Shown in pieces: positions 1 through 6,864 of a stretch of DNA of 9,427 nucleotides. Positions within the stretch are counted from its first letter, which is position 1, and every line of letters starts with the position of its first letter. Position numbers and translations under genes: made by a program. The notes below the pieces were generated by a model, which saw only the letters and a list, made by a program, of their open reading frames with translations, was not told the origin of the DNA and did not search any database. This stretch comes from Ruminococcaceae bacterium UBA4871 (GTDB taxonomy: Bacteria; Bacillota; Clostridia; Oscillospirales; Acutalibacteraceae): positions 1 to 9,427 of the forward strand of contig DHDR01000015.1 in the NCBI GenBank assembly GCA_002399445.1. The letters run 5' to 3'.

Positions 1-39
1 AAAAATGCTTGACCATTACAATTTTCGATTTTGATAGGT

Positions 40-960
40 TTATCCTAATATAGAAGTCAGCAGAGGAATGGTAATCATCGATAATAAAGTTGACAAGGCC
101 ACGCCCTTCGCCGTTAATTGGGAATCCGCATGATACTGCTGTGCCATCATAGTGGTCATGCTTCCAATCGGCGTTGCCAGAACAATCATGGAAACATCTA
201 CAATAAGTGGAGTGAGGCCCAAAAAGCGCAGCAGCAAAACACCTAAAATAGGAACCGGCAGTAATTTTAAAAGGGATAAGGACAGCAGTCTGCCGTTTCC
301 CAAAAGTGTTTTCATCCGAAATCCACCGAAAGATGCACCAATACACATCATACTAAGCGGAGCGGTAAGATTTCCTAACATGGTAATGATGGAACACCCC
401 ATTGCCGGTATTTGAAAATGTGTAAAAACAATCGCCAGAACTGCCATACAGGATACAGTGCCTGGATTCAGAAGGCCTTTCAGCACGGCCTTGAGATTAT
501 TTTTACAGGGTTTTGTCCCTTTTGTGAGAATATGTACTCCGAATGTATAGATGAAAACATTATAAAAGAAAAGAAAGACTGCAGCAATCAGTAAGGCAGA
601 GTTTCCGTAAAGGGACTGAAGAATCGGCAGTCCCATGAACCCTACATTATTGAATAAGGTCATGAGCTGGTAAACAGGATATTCCGACTTTGATACACGC
701 AAAAGGAGCGGTAAAACAAAAGAAAGGAGAAGCAGAATTCCATAAGTCACAGCAGCGGCTATTACGGTTTCCGCCAAGTCTTTTGTCTTTGTTTCTGACA
801 AATTTGTGACACTGGATAAAATAAGTGCAGGGTTCGCAACGTTCACAACAATATTTGAAATTTTTTCATTTACAAATTCTGTTAAATAGCCTACTCGGTA
901 AGTAATGTAGCCAATGATCATCACAGCAAGCAGTATGCACATCTGTTGTAAAGCAACCAC
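40..960 (-). CDS. AEC (auxin efflux carrier) family transporter
   Basis: Integral membrane carrier of the AEC family, which includes bacterial malate/organic-acid permeases as well as many uncharacterised members. The 306-residue product is almost entirely hydrophobic, with about ten membrane segments in two halves. Family-typical motifs are visible: NPALILSS (43-50), NNVGFMGLP (104-112), NPGTVS (165-170), PLSMMCIG (201-208) and TPIGSMTTMMA (about 264-274). The start is GTG, chosen because an AAAAGGA ribosome site lies about 7 nt upstream; an ATG six codons downstream is the alternative. It follows the kinase-like gene by 27 nt and is the last gene of the gntR unit in the window. I infer uptake or export of a carboxylic or hydroxy acid related to the upstream pathway, but the substrate is not readable. 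The 39 bases beyond its stop show no convincing terminator. Confidence 0.9.
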   Translation of the reverse strand: MVALQQMCILLAVMIIGYITYRVGYLTEFVNEKISNIVVNVANPALILSSVTNLSETKTKDLAETVIAAAVTYGILLLLSFVLPLLLRVSKSEYPVYQLMTLFNNVGFMGLPILQSLYGNSALLIAAVFLFFYNVFIYTFGVHILTKGTKPCKNNLKAVLKGLLNPGTVSCMAVLAIVFTHFQIPAMGCSIITMLGNLTAPLSMMCIGASFGGFRMKTLLGNGRLLSLSLLKLLPVPILGVLLLRFLGLTPLIVDVSMIVLATPIGSMTTMMAQQYHADSQLTAKGVALSTLLSMITIPLLTSILG

Positions 961-987
961 GTTAATTTCCTTTTACTAAAAACATAT

Positions 988-1611
988 TCATGATTCGGCA
1001 GGTGTATTATTTTCCAGACAAAATCGGGATTCCACAATATGGGCAAGACATTCTGCGGTTCCGTTAACACCCAGCATACTGCTGTTAATTAATATATCCT
1101 GATGGTTCATATCATTGGGCAAATACCCCGTATAATGATGATGATAAGCATTTCTGGCTTTGTCAACCTTCATAATCATTTTTTTCGCTGTTTCAGGTTC
1201 CATCTGCAGAACATCTACACAATTTCGATACCGGTCATGAAAGGGTGCATAGACATAAACACGAAGACAATTCTTTTCATTCCCCAGCAAAAAGTCCGAG
1301 CATCTTCCAACCACAATGCAGGGCTGCTTATCCGCCAGATGTTTGATGATTTTTGCCTGTTCATTGTAGATGGCATCCTGCTGCTCTGTCGTGCCTGTTC
1401 CCAGAGGATAAGACATCTGAAAAAGATGAGACTTTGCACTCTCTTCTACATTGCTGACTACAGACTCAGGCAGCCCCAAATTTTTGGCGGTTTGATCAAC
1501 GATATCGCGATCATAGTATTCAATGTCCAACAGCTCTGACAATTTTCTTGCAATTGGCCGTCCCAGACTTCCAAATTCTCTGGAAAGCGTAATAATATAT
1601 TTCCCACCCAT
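988..1611 (-). CDS. Cytidylate kinase-like family protein
   Basis: Predicted P-loop nucleotide kinase-like protein of the Cytidylate_kin2 type, 207 residues, cytosolic. The N-terminus (MGGKYIITLSREFGSLGRP) is the family's typical opening: a short beta strand, SREFGS, then an atypical glycine loop (G14-x2-G17-R) instead of the classical GxxxxGK[ST]. It continues with YYDRDIV (32-38), a VVGRCSDFLL strand-loop, an arginine-rich lid around YAPFHDRYRN and the late DILINSSMLG segment. The reading frame extends 39 codons further upstream, but I chose the ATG at 1611 because GAGGAGG sits 8 nt before it and the extension would lie inside gntR. That ribosome site overlaps the gntR stop codon, so the two genes are probably translationally coupled. 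True CMP kinase activity is doubtful; the substrate and the reason for its place beside a catabolic regulator are unknown. Confidence 0.87.
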   Translation of the reverse strand: MGGKYIITLSREFGSLGRPIARKLSELLDIEYYDRDIVDQTAKNLGLPESVVSNVEESAKSHLFQMSYPLGTGTTEQQDAIYNEQAKIIKHLADKQPCIVVGRCSDFLLGNEKNCLRVYVYAPFHDRYRNCVDVLQMEPETAKKMIMKVDKARNAYHHHYTGYLPNDMNHQDILINSSMLGVNGTAECLAHIVESRFCLENNTPAES

Positions 1612-1619
1612 ACTGCATT

Positions 1620-1626
1620 CCTCCTC
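1620..1626 (-). promoter_or_regulatory. Ribosome binding site deciding the kinase-like gene start
   Basis: GAGGAGG on the minus strand lies 8 nt before the ATG at 1611. It overlaps the TGA of gntR (1625-1627). This places the kinase-like start 39 codons inside the longest open frame and suggests coupling to gntR translation. Confidence 0.75.
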
Positions 1627-2359
1627 ATACAGTCGTTTTATAATTCCTTTCCTCCTTGGGTATACGTTTTTTCGCAGATTCAGTTTTCCGTTTTTCCGAC
1701 TGAAATATTTGCGCACGGATGCAGGCAATGTGTCTTTTGATTGCGATCTGCAAATCAGACAAACTGTGCTCCTCTAATGCACGCACCATCATCCGATGTT
1801 CTACTTGTGCATTTTGCCGGGTTTTCACAGTTCCGCCATAAATAATTTTTCGATCCACCACCATATTCAGCGCACGCTCAAAAATTTTCAGCACTTGATT
1901 TCCGCTGGTTTGAGCAAAATACATATGAAACTGTCCATCCAAAACAGAAAATTTTCCCATATCATAAATAGCATGATCCATTTGCTGGATCAGCTCTTCC
2001 AAATGTGAAATTCCTGTTTCGGTAATCATGTATACACTGTATTTAGCTATCAGCAGTTCCATATCTTCTCGGGCATTTATAATTTGAGGAACAGGAATGT
2101 TGCTCCACTCAATAGCGCTCCCCATTAAATCGACAACGTCCGCTTCCTGCGGCCTTGAAACATAATTTCCCTTTCCTATCCGGTTCACAATCAGATTTTT
2201 TCCGGCCAAACCTTTCAGCGCATCTCTGATAACGGTCCGGCTAACGCCATACTGTTCTGCTAAAATGCGTTCCGAAGGAATTTGTTCATTTTCTTTCCAT
2301 ATGCCAAGATGTATTTTATTCTCAATATCCGCTTGAACGGCCAAATACAACAGTTCCAT
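1625..2359 (-). CDS. GntR-family transcriptional regulator, FadR/FCD type
   Basis: DNA-binding regulator of 244 residues. The N-terminal winged helix (about 8-68) contains the GntR signature: EQIPSERILAEQYGVSR (25-41), then TVIRDAL (42-48) and the wing GKGNYV (62-67). The C-terminal all-helical FCD ligand domain (about 92-215) keeps the usual metal/carboxylate-binding set, seen as D141 and H145 in LDGQFH, H188 in VEH and H210 in KRH. Members of this subfamily commonly bind organic acids or amino-acid intermediates. After the FCD domain comes a strongly basic tail of about 25 residues. The frame opens 20 codons earlier, but AAGGAGG just ahead of the ATG at 2359 (4-nt gap) supports the shorter start. 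It is the first gene of a unit with the kinase-like and AEC genes, and is likely an autoregulator and local controller of the adjacent catabolic genes (inference). Confidence 0.92.
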   Translation of the reverse strand: MELLYLAVQADIENKIHLGIWKENEQIPSERILAEQYGVSRTVIRDALKGLAGKNLIVNRIGKGNYVSRPQEADVVDLMGSAIEWSNIPVPQIINAREDMELLIAKYSVYMITETGISHLEELIQQMDHAIYDMGKFSVLDGQFHMYFAQTSGNQVLKIFERALNMVVDRKIIYGGTVKTRQNAQVEHRMMVRALEEHSLSDLQIAIKRHIACIRAQIFQSEKRKTESAKKRIPKEERNYKTTV

Positions 2360-2387
2360 GTGTCCTCCTTCGGAGTTACTCCGACAC
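2360..2387 (-). promoter_or_regulatory. Possible switching hairpins over the gntR ribosome site
   Basis: On the transcript, CGGAG-UAA-CUCCG (2383-2371) can fold just upstream of AAGGAGG (2370-2364), leaving the ribosome site free. Alternatively the same CUCC (2375-2372) can pair with GGAG (2368-2365) across a GAA loop, and flanking GUGUC (2387-2383) can pair with GACAC (2364-2360), burying the site. The two folds share bases and exclude each other. The complementarity is directly visible; regulatory use is inference, and such short stems can arise by chance. Confidence 0.3.
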
Positions 2388-2509
2388 GCTTTCCGCAAAT
2401 CAATCGGAAATGTACACATACATACATGGATTGCTGCATTTCTGGAAAGTTATGGCGCAGACTCACCTGATAATGTCCAGCTGCTTCCTCTAATACAATT
2501 TCTTTGTCT

Positions 2510-2538
2510 AGTATAAAATAATGGTATCAAAATTGCAA
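2510..2538 (-). promoter_or_regulatory. Sigma-70/SigA-type promoter for the gntR unit
   Basis: Minus-strand TTGCAA (2538-2533) and TATACT (2515-2510) are separated by exactly 17 nt, matching -35 TTGACA at 4/6 and -10 TATAAT at 5/6. Transcription should begin near 2503, giving a leader of about 145 nt before gntR. The -35 hexamer sits inside the palindrome AATTGCAATT. Inside the spacer lies TTGATACCA, a partial dyad with the TnG...CnA spacing reminiscent of FadR-type operators. The A/T-rich intergenic location, between the racemase stop and gntR, supports a real promoter. The operator reading is tentative. Confidence 0.6.
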
Positions 2539-2567
2539 TTTAAAAGTGCTGTTTGGATTCGTATGGA

Positions 2568-3347
2568 TTAAATGAATCCGCTGTAAGGAACCTGCGCAAC
2601 CGCATGATACAGCCAGCGGATCAGCGTAGTAAAATCGAATACCGGTTTTTTTACCGCTGCTGCTACTGCATATGCATAAGGCGGCATATCACTGCATTCT
2701 AACAAAATTGCGCCTATTTCCGGAGCTGTCTGCAGGGCGATTTGTGCTTCCCGCACAACTTCCTTCATTACTTTTAGATTGTCAAAAGTACCACGGCCCT
2801 CCAGAATACAACTGAATTCTTCTGCATGGCGGAGATCACGGATTACCAGCCGCTCTGGTGAGTCAATACCGCACTGCTCTAATAAATAAGGTGTTATAGA
2901 GGATGCATCTGCAGTCAGTACGCCAATTTTTTGATCCGGACGCATCGTAGAAAGAATCCACGGAACCTGCAGCAAGCTGGATAAAGCAACAGGAACTTCA
3001 CTGGCCGCGGCCGCGGCAGTCTGATAATTTCCAAAGAAACCGCAGGCGCTGCTAATAGCCCGTACTCCTTCCTGCTCCAGCTCCTTTACCGCTTCAAGAA
3101 CGCCGGCTTTCACAGATGGATCCATCGTAAATAATTTTTGTACCGTAAGTCCGTGGACTGCTTTCAGCCGCACCGGAAAAGGAAAGGTATAACCATTGAC
3201 AACGTTCCCAGGCAGCATAGGGTACCATACATCTTCAATGTACAGAATTCCAATGGGATATCCGGAAATATTCTGGCCCTTTTGCATCTTTACAATTTGT
3301 CCTGCTTTTTCCGGTTGAATAAAGCCATAGGGTTCGGTTCTTTGCAT
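2568..3347 (-). CDS. Aspartate/glutamate racemase-family protein
   Basis: Protein of 259 residues with the Asp/Glu/hydantoin racemase fold. Members carry out cofactor-free racemisation or epimerisation, or decarboxylation or isomerisation in related enzymes, through two cysteines in mirror-image half sites. Both are visible: C102 in SSACGFFGNY and C218 in LLECSDMPPY, each ending a beta strand. The first strand is IGILYIEDVW (about 32-41). IGVLTAD (141-147) begins the second half domain. The ATG at 3347 follows a GGGAAG-like ribosome site with rather long spacing (about 13 nt), and the gene begins 38 nt after the DAO-family stop. Its place behind an amine-oxidising complex suggests it interconverts stereoisomers so the dehydrogenase sees the right one (inference). 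Substrate is undetermined; a maleate-isomerase-like or decarboxylase role cannot be excluded. Confidence 0.8.
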   Translation of the reverse strand: MQRTEPYGFIQPEKAGQIVKMQKGQNISGYPIGILYIEDVWYPMLPGNVVNGYTFPFPVRLKAVHGLTVQKLFTMDPSVKAGVLEAVKELEQEGVRAISSACGFFGNYQTAAAAASEVPVALSSLLQVPWILSTMRPDQKIGVLTADASSITPYLLEQCGIDSPERLVIRDLRHAEEFSCILEGRGTFDNLKVMKEVVREAQIALQTAPEIGAILLECSDMPPYAYAVAAAVKKPVFDFTTLIRWLYHAVAQVPYSGFI

Positions 3348-3385
3348 ATCTGAGTTTCACTTCCCTTTGCCTTTAATATGATCTG

Positions 3386-4570
3386 TTATGCGGTCTGCTG
3401 CGCATTTGCAAACCGGCTGAAACTTAGCTTTTGAATATCAAAATCCGTTGGTTCCCCAGCTACAAGCTGTGCCATCAGCTTTCCGGTAATTGGGGAAAGG
3501 CATATCCCATCGCCTTCATGTCCAGCGGCAATATAAAAGCCAGGAATGGTGTCAACAGCAGAGACAATCGGCAAGTGATCCTTGACATATGGCCGCACAC
3601 CTGCATAGCTGCGGATACAGTTAATCTCTTTTAAGCAGGGATAAAAGCGAATTCCACGCTCTGCAATGGCTTGCATAGCTTCCAGTTCCGAGCGAACGTC
3701 AAAGCCGCGGAATCCCCGGTATCCGCCTAACAGGATGTTGTCCGCTTTCGTATATTCAATATTGAACGCGACATTGTATTCTTCCACCAGCGGGCTTACA
3801 TTTCTGCGGAAGTTGATACTTTCAAACTTTGACATCATATATCCAAATTCCATAACCTTATGCCAAACGATTCTCTCTGTCGGTTCGGAAATCAGATTCA
3901 TCCCTTTTCTTGGCTGAATGGGAATTTCCAAACCGACTAAGCGGCCCACATCCGGTGCCCAAACGCCGGCGCAGTTGATCACCCGCTTGGTCAAAATATC
4001 CCCACGGTCTGTCTCCACTGCTTCCACTGCATGATCTGCTGACAAACGAATTCTGGAAATATGGGTATACGGATAAACCTGAAGCCCCTGTTTTTTCCCT
4101 TCTTCTACAAACGCAAAGCAGACTTTATACGGGCAAACGGCAATATCTCCCGGTGTCCAAATACCACCCAGCAAATCTTTGGCCAGAAAAGGCTCCATTT
4201 CCTGCAGGGTCTGTGCATCCACCATGTGCATATCATATCCATCTGAAGCCTGCCGCTTTGCATATGCAGATGCGGCCGCATATTCTTCCTCAGTTTCACA
4301 GACATAAAGACAGCCCTTACGGTCATACTCAAAGTCGTAAGAAAAAGTTTTTGCCAGTTCCCCATAATGTTGAATACTGGCATATCCCATCTGTGTATCC
4401 AGCCCCGGCGCTTTGTCACTAATGAGAGCAACAGCATCACAGTGACTGGAAGAACCGTTTGCAATATCTCCGTGATCAATCAATGCGACAGAGAACCCTT
4501 TTTGGCACAAATGATAGGCAACACTTGTTCCAATAGCACCTGCGCCAATAACCGTAACGTCATAAATCAT
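3386..4570 (-). CDS. FAD-dependent oxidoreductase, DAO family (HcnC/OoxB-like subunit)
   Basis: Flavoprotein of 394 residues related to glycine/sarcosine/D-amino-acid oxidases and to the catalytic subunits of HcnABC, opine oxidase and D-hydroxyproline dehydrogenase. The N-terminal Rossmann motif is VIGAGAIG (7-14), with ribose-binding acid D32. NCAGVWA (199-205) is the second FAD-contact motif, and the C-terminal flavin-binding segment is GHEGDGICLSP (350-360), preceded by RSYAGVRPY (320-328). I infer oxidation of a C-N bond in an amino or imino acid, with electrons passed to partner subunits rather than to oxygen. The frame is open another 60 codons upstream, but GGAGGGGG nine nt before the ATG at 4570 fixes the start. 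That start overlaps the end of the BFD-like gene by 11 bases, indicating coupled synthesis. Substrate specificity cannot be read. Confidence 0.88.
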   Translation of the reverse strand: MIYDVTVIGAGAIGTSVAYHLCQKGFSVALIDHGDIANGSSSHCDAVALISDKAPGLDTQMGYASIQHYGELAKTFSYDFEYDRKGCLYVCETEEEYAAASAYAKRQASDGYDMHMVDAQTLQEMEPFLAKDLLGGIWTPGDIAVCPYKVCFAFVEEGKKQGLQVYPYTHISRIRLSADHAVEAVETDRGDILTKRVINCAGVWAPDVGRLVGLEIPIQPRKGMNLISEPTERIVWHKVMEFGYMMSKFESINFRRNVSPLVEEYNVAFNIEYTKADNILLGGYRGFRGFDVRSELEAMQAIAERGIRFYPCLKEINCIRSYAGVRPYVKDHLPIVSAVDTIPGFYIAAGHEGDGICLSPITGKLMAQLVAGEPTDFDIQKLSFSRFANAQQTA

Positions 4571-4859
4571 TTTTTGATACCCCCTCCGCAAGTTCTCCAA
4601 AAGGGACGGGACGTACAGGCGGACGTGCCGTTGACCTTCCGGTTTGCCTTGGGTCAATGCGCAGCTCTTGGCATAAAATCTGCTGCACAAGTTTCTCACA
4701 GGTTCTGCCCTGACATGGACCCATGCCCGCACGGACTCTCCGCTTGACACCCGTCACATCCCTTGCCCCTTCGCGAATTGCCTGCCGAATTTCTCCCGCT
4801 GTAATTTCTTCACAACGGCATACCAACATATCATCCGGAAACTTTTCCCTGCTCATCAT
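4560..4859 (-). CDS. Small BFD-like [2Fe-2S]-binding protein
   Basis: Protein of 99 residues with a bacterioferritin-associated-ferredoxin (BFD) type domain. The four cluster ligands are clear: C14 and C16 in LVCRCEE, C49 and C54 in GPCQGRTC, giving CxC-x32-Cx4C. The tail RPPVRPVPFGEL (79-90) resembles the end of HcnB/OoxA-type subunits, where the BFD domain is normally fused to the C-terminus of the disulfide-oxidoreductase-like subunit. Here it is a free-standing gene. Tandem ATGs occur at 4859 and 4856; the first overlaps the upstream TGA as ATGA, so translation is coupled either way. It probably relays electrons within the dehydrogenase complex. Its 3' end overlaps the DAO-family gene by 11 bases. 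Confidence 0.9.
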   Translation of the reverse strand: MMSREKFPDDMLVCRCEEITAGEIRQAIREGARDVTGVKRRVRAGMGPCQGRTCEKLVQQILCQELRIDPRQTGRSTARPPVRPVPFGELAEGVSKNDL

Positions 4860-5356
4860 GAATGCCTTCTTTCCATGCTGCGCACCTCATTAATCAGTTT
4901 CAGATCCACTTCAACCGTGACAACCGGAGTATGGTCAAATGATACTGGATTTTGGACACGCAGCACTTTGCCATTTCCGACAGCCTCTCCCTGACGATTG
5001 ACCACCGTAACCGTGCTGCCGACTTCTGGAAGCGGGTAATACTCGTACGGAAAAGACACACTTCCCTTTGTCTGGGAATACGACTTATCAATTACAAAAA
5101 TCGCCATTCCCGGGCACTTTGCTACGCAGGCTCCGCATCCTTTACACTTTTCAGCGGACAGTACCGGTAAATTTGTTATAGGTTCTCCTACATGAATTGC
5201 ACCGAACGGACATGCTGCTTCACACGGATTGCAGGGAATTTCCTGCACACACTCCACTACAGCTACCGGTCCCTGCAAAAACCGCTCTTCTGTTGGCAGC
5301 TTCTGCTTTTCCATTAATTCACGATAAGTTAAGTAACCCGTATCAATCAGCGCCAC
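4856..5356 (-). CDS. 4Fe-4S dicluster ferredoxin-like subunit
   Basis: Iron-sulfur protein of 166 residues. Two cluster sites are visible: C36, C42, C45 and C49 (ECVQEIPCNPCEAACP) and C71, C74, C77 and C81 (CKGCGACVAKCP). The first has five rather than two residues between its first two cysteines. About 35 residues precede the clusters and a beta-rich domain of about 75 residues with no motif I recognise follows. The start is GTG, supported by GGGGGG 7 nt upstream; it overlaps the end of the preceding flavoprotein gene by 14 bases, and its TGA overlaps the next ATG. Such a subunit is absent from the aerobic three-subunit relatives as I know them, so it probably channels electrons to ferredoxin or another low-potential carrier in an anaerobe (inference). 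Confidence 0.9.
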   Translation of the reverse strand: MALIDTGYLTYRELMEKQKLPTEERFLQGPVAVVECVQEIPCNPCEAACPFGAIHVGEPITNLPVLSAEKCKGCGACVAKCPGMAIFVIDKSYSQTKGSVSFPYEYYPLPEVGSTVTVVNRQGEAVGNGKVLRVQNPVSFDHTPVVTVEVDLKLINEVRSMERRHS

Positions 5357-6512
5357 TAGCCAACCCCCCTATCATAACTTCAGGCTGTGGAGTATGGATC
5401 TGTTCCTGATAGCACTGCAGAACATCCTGTTTAGCTGCCAATCGTTTTTCGCCAAATGGTCCAGAGCGCAGGGAATTTACCCGATTCCAATAAAACTGTT
5501 TCTGACTTTCTGCATCTTCCTGACTGAGAAGGCCCAAAGCCTGTGCGGCTGCCACACCTGCAATCCGCCCTTCTTCCAACGCAACGCTGGCTTCTTCCAC
5601 ACCAGTTGCATCTCCGGCAACAAATATGCCCTGCACGGACGTCTCCATGTCTTGATTATGCATGGGAATAAATCCACCCAGCACCGGTTCAAATGCGGAC
5701 GCACAATTCATCAGTCTGGTAAGCTCAACCACAGGTTTCAGTCCGGCCGCCAAAGTAATCGTATCACATGGAATGGTCTGCTCTGTACCCGGAATCGGCT
5801 GGAATTTCTCATCGACCTCTGCAATGACCGCACCGCTTACCTTTCCTTCCGCATCGCCAAGTGCCTCCACAATGGTGTGTTTTGTGAAAATAGGAACACC
5901 GGCCCGTCTGATTTTTGCCGCGTGAACCGCATAACCGCCAATTTTAGGAGCAGCCTCAACCAAAGCGACAACATCACAGCCAGCCTGCATCAGCTGATAA
6001 GACACAATCAGTCCCACATTTCCACTGCCCAGCATCACAATCTTCTGCCCTGGTTTTACATGGTCCACATTTACCATCGTCTGCGCTGCACCGGCACCCA
6101 TCACGCCGGGCCGTGTCCAGCCCTTAAAGCGGACGACATTTTCGGAAGCACCTGTTGCGAGAATAATGGTTTTTCCATGTACGGTATACAATTTTTTCCC
6201 GCCGTTTTGCAAAATTCGTTCAATTGAAACTTTATTTCCGGGAAAGACACCGACTGCTGTACTCTGCAGCCAGATTTCCACTTGACTTTCTGTAGCTTCC
6301 TTCACCAGTTTTTTCCCGATATCATATCCTCTGGTCCCAGAATAATGGGCACGCGAACCGAAAAATTTATGGATCTGCTTAAAGAGCTGCCCACCGGCTT
6401 TTAAGTTGAGGTCAACCAGCAAAACCGCCGCACCCGCCTTTGCCGCCTCTATCGCAGCAGCCAGCCCTGCTGGACCTGCTCCAACTACAACAACGTCTTT
6501 TTCGAGGATCAT
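5343..6512 (-). CDS. NAD(P)/FAD-dependent oxidoreductase (HcnB/OoxA-like subunit)
   Basis: Disulfide-oxidoreductase-like flavoprotein of 389 residues with two dinucleotide-binding sites: VVGAGPAG (9-16) at the N-terminus for FAD, and LGSGNVG (161-167) for a second nucleotide. ILATGAS (117-123) and IFVAGDATG (296-304) are the usual FAD-contact strands. It matches the alpha subunit of HcnABC / opine oxidase / D-hydroxyproline dehydrogenase complexes but stops before the C-terminal BFD-type 2Fe-2S domain that the family normally carries (about 460 residues in HcnB-like proteins). That domain is the separate gene at 4560-4859. The ATG overlaps the upstream TGA as ATGA and follows a GGGGGG ribosome site. 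It probably binds FAD and a pyridine nucleotide or a second flavin and mediates electron exit from the DAO subunit. Which acceptor it uses is uncertain. Confidence 0.9.
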   Translation of the reverse strand: MILEKDVVVVGAGPAGLAAAIEAAKAGAAVLLVDLNLKAGGQLFKQIHKFFGSRAHYSGTRGYDIGKKLVKEATESQVEIWLQSTAVGVFPGNKVSIERILQNGGKKLYTVHGKTIILATGASENVVRFKGWTRPGVMGAGAAQTMVNVDHVKPGQKIVMLGSGNVGLIVSYQLMQAGCDVVALVEAAPKIGGYAVHAAKIRRAGVPIFTKHTIVEALGDAEGKVSGAVIAEVDEKFQPIPGTEQTIPCDTITLAAGLKPVVELTRLMNCASAFEPVLGGFIPMHNQDMETSVQGIFVAGDATGVEEASVALEEGRIAGVAAAQALGLLSQEDAESQKQFYWNRVNSLRSGPFGEKRLAAKQDVLQCYQEQIHTPQPEVMIGGLASGAD

Positions 6513-6832
6513 TTGTGTCCCCCCTTCTGCTCGAGCCCATCCTGTGTCTCCACAACCATTCCCTCCTGCACCGGTGTCACGCAGGTCCGTACATTTGGCT
6601 TTCCATTAACAACCATTACACAATCCGTGCATTGACCAATGGCACAGAACAAACCGCGTGGTTCATGGAAGCGCCGTGTGTACCGATTGATTTTAATTCC
6701 AGCCGCCAAAAGGGAAGAAAGGATAGGTTCCCCTTCCTTTGCCTGCACTGGTTTTCCGTCCACTGTGATAGTAACCGTTTTCCGTTCATCCTTCACGTCC
6801 AGTACGATATGGTTTTTTACACGAAGGCTCAT
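6509..6832 (-). CDS. Plant-type [2Fe-2S] ferredoxin-like subunit (HcnA-like)
   Basis: Small subunit of 107 residues with a beta-grasp 2Fe-2S domain. The ligands are C63, C68 and C71 in FCAIGQCTDC, and C84 in VRTC, giving Cx4Cx2Cx12C. ITVDGKPVQAKEGEPILSSL (22-41) is the typical N-terminal half. This matches the small subunit of HcnABC/opine-oxidase-type enzymes and the N-terminal domain of heterotetrameric sarcosine oxidase alpha. The frame is open 30 codons upstream, overlapping RidA, but AAAGGAG ten nt before the ATG at 6832 sets the start; the gap after RidA is 32 nt. Its TGA overlaps the next ATG. It should sit between the two flavin subunits as an electron relay (inference from family). 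Confidence 0.9.
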   Translation of the reverse strand: MSLRVKNHIVLDVKDERKTVTITVDGKPVQAKEGEPILSSLLAAGIKINRYTRRFHEPRGLFCAIGQCTDCVMVVNGKPNVRTCVTPVQEGMVVETQDGLEQKGGHK

Positions 6833-6864
6833 CGAATGTTTACTCCTTTCCTGACACATTATTT

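Noticed and set aside
9..37. Plus-strand TTGACC with a 17-base spacer and TGATAG, resembling a promoter reading into the AEC gene antisense.
   Set aside because: The -10 match is poor, there is no plus-strand gene downstream, and such matches are common in A/T-rich sequence.
2360..2466. A minus-strand frame starting GTG at 2466 across the gntR leader, which reads like plausible protein for its first 30 codons.
   Set aside because: No suitable ribosome site, it runs out of frame into gntR, and no family is recognisable. A decayed gene remnant is possible but unsupported.
2550..2580. Inverted repeat GGATTC/GAATCC around the racemase stop as a transcription terminator.
   Set aside because: Six-base A/T-containing stem with a 13-base loop and no T-run directly after it. 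Too weak to call, so the racemase and gntR units may be partly read through.
4571..4750. A 60-codon N-terminal extension of the DAO-family protein.
   Set aside because: It lies entirely within the BFD-like gene in another frame, and a strong ribosome site precedes the internal ATG that begins directly at the Rossmann strand.
5394..6227. A 277-codon plus-strand frame opposite the HcnB-like flavoprotein gene.
   Set aside because: Its translation is a cysteine- and histidine-rich mix without a family signature, and the opposite strand encodes a clear two-Rossmann flavoprotein with ribosome site and overlaps.
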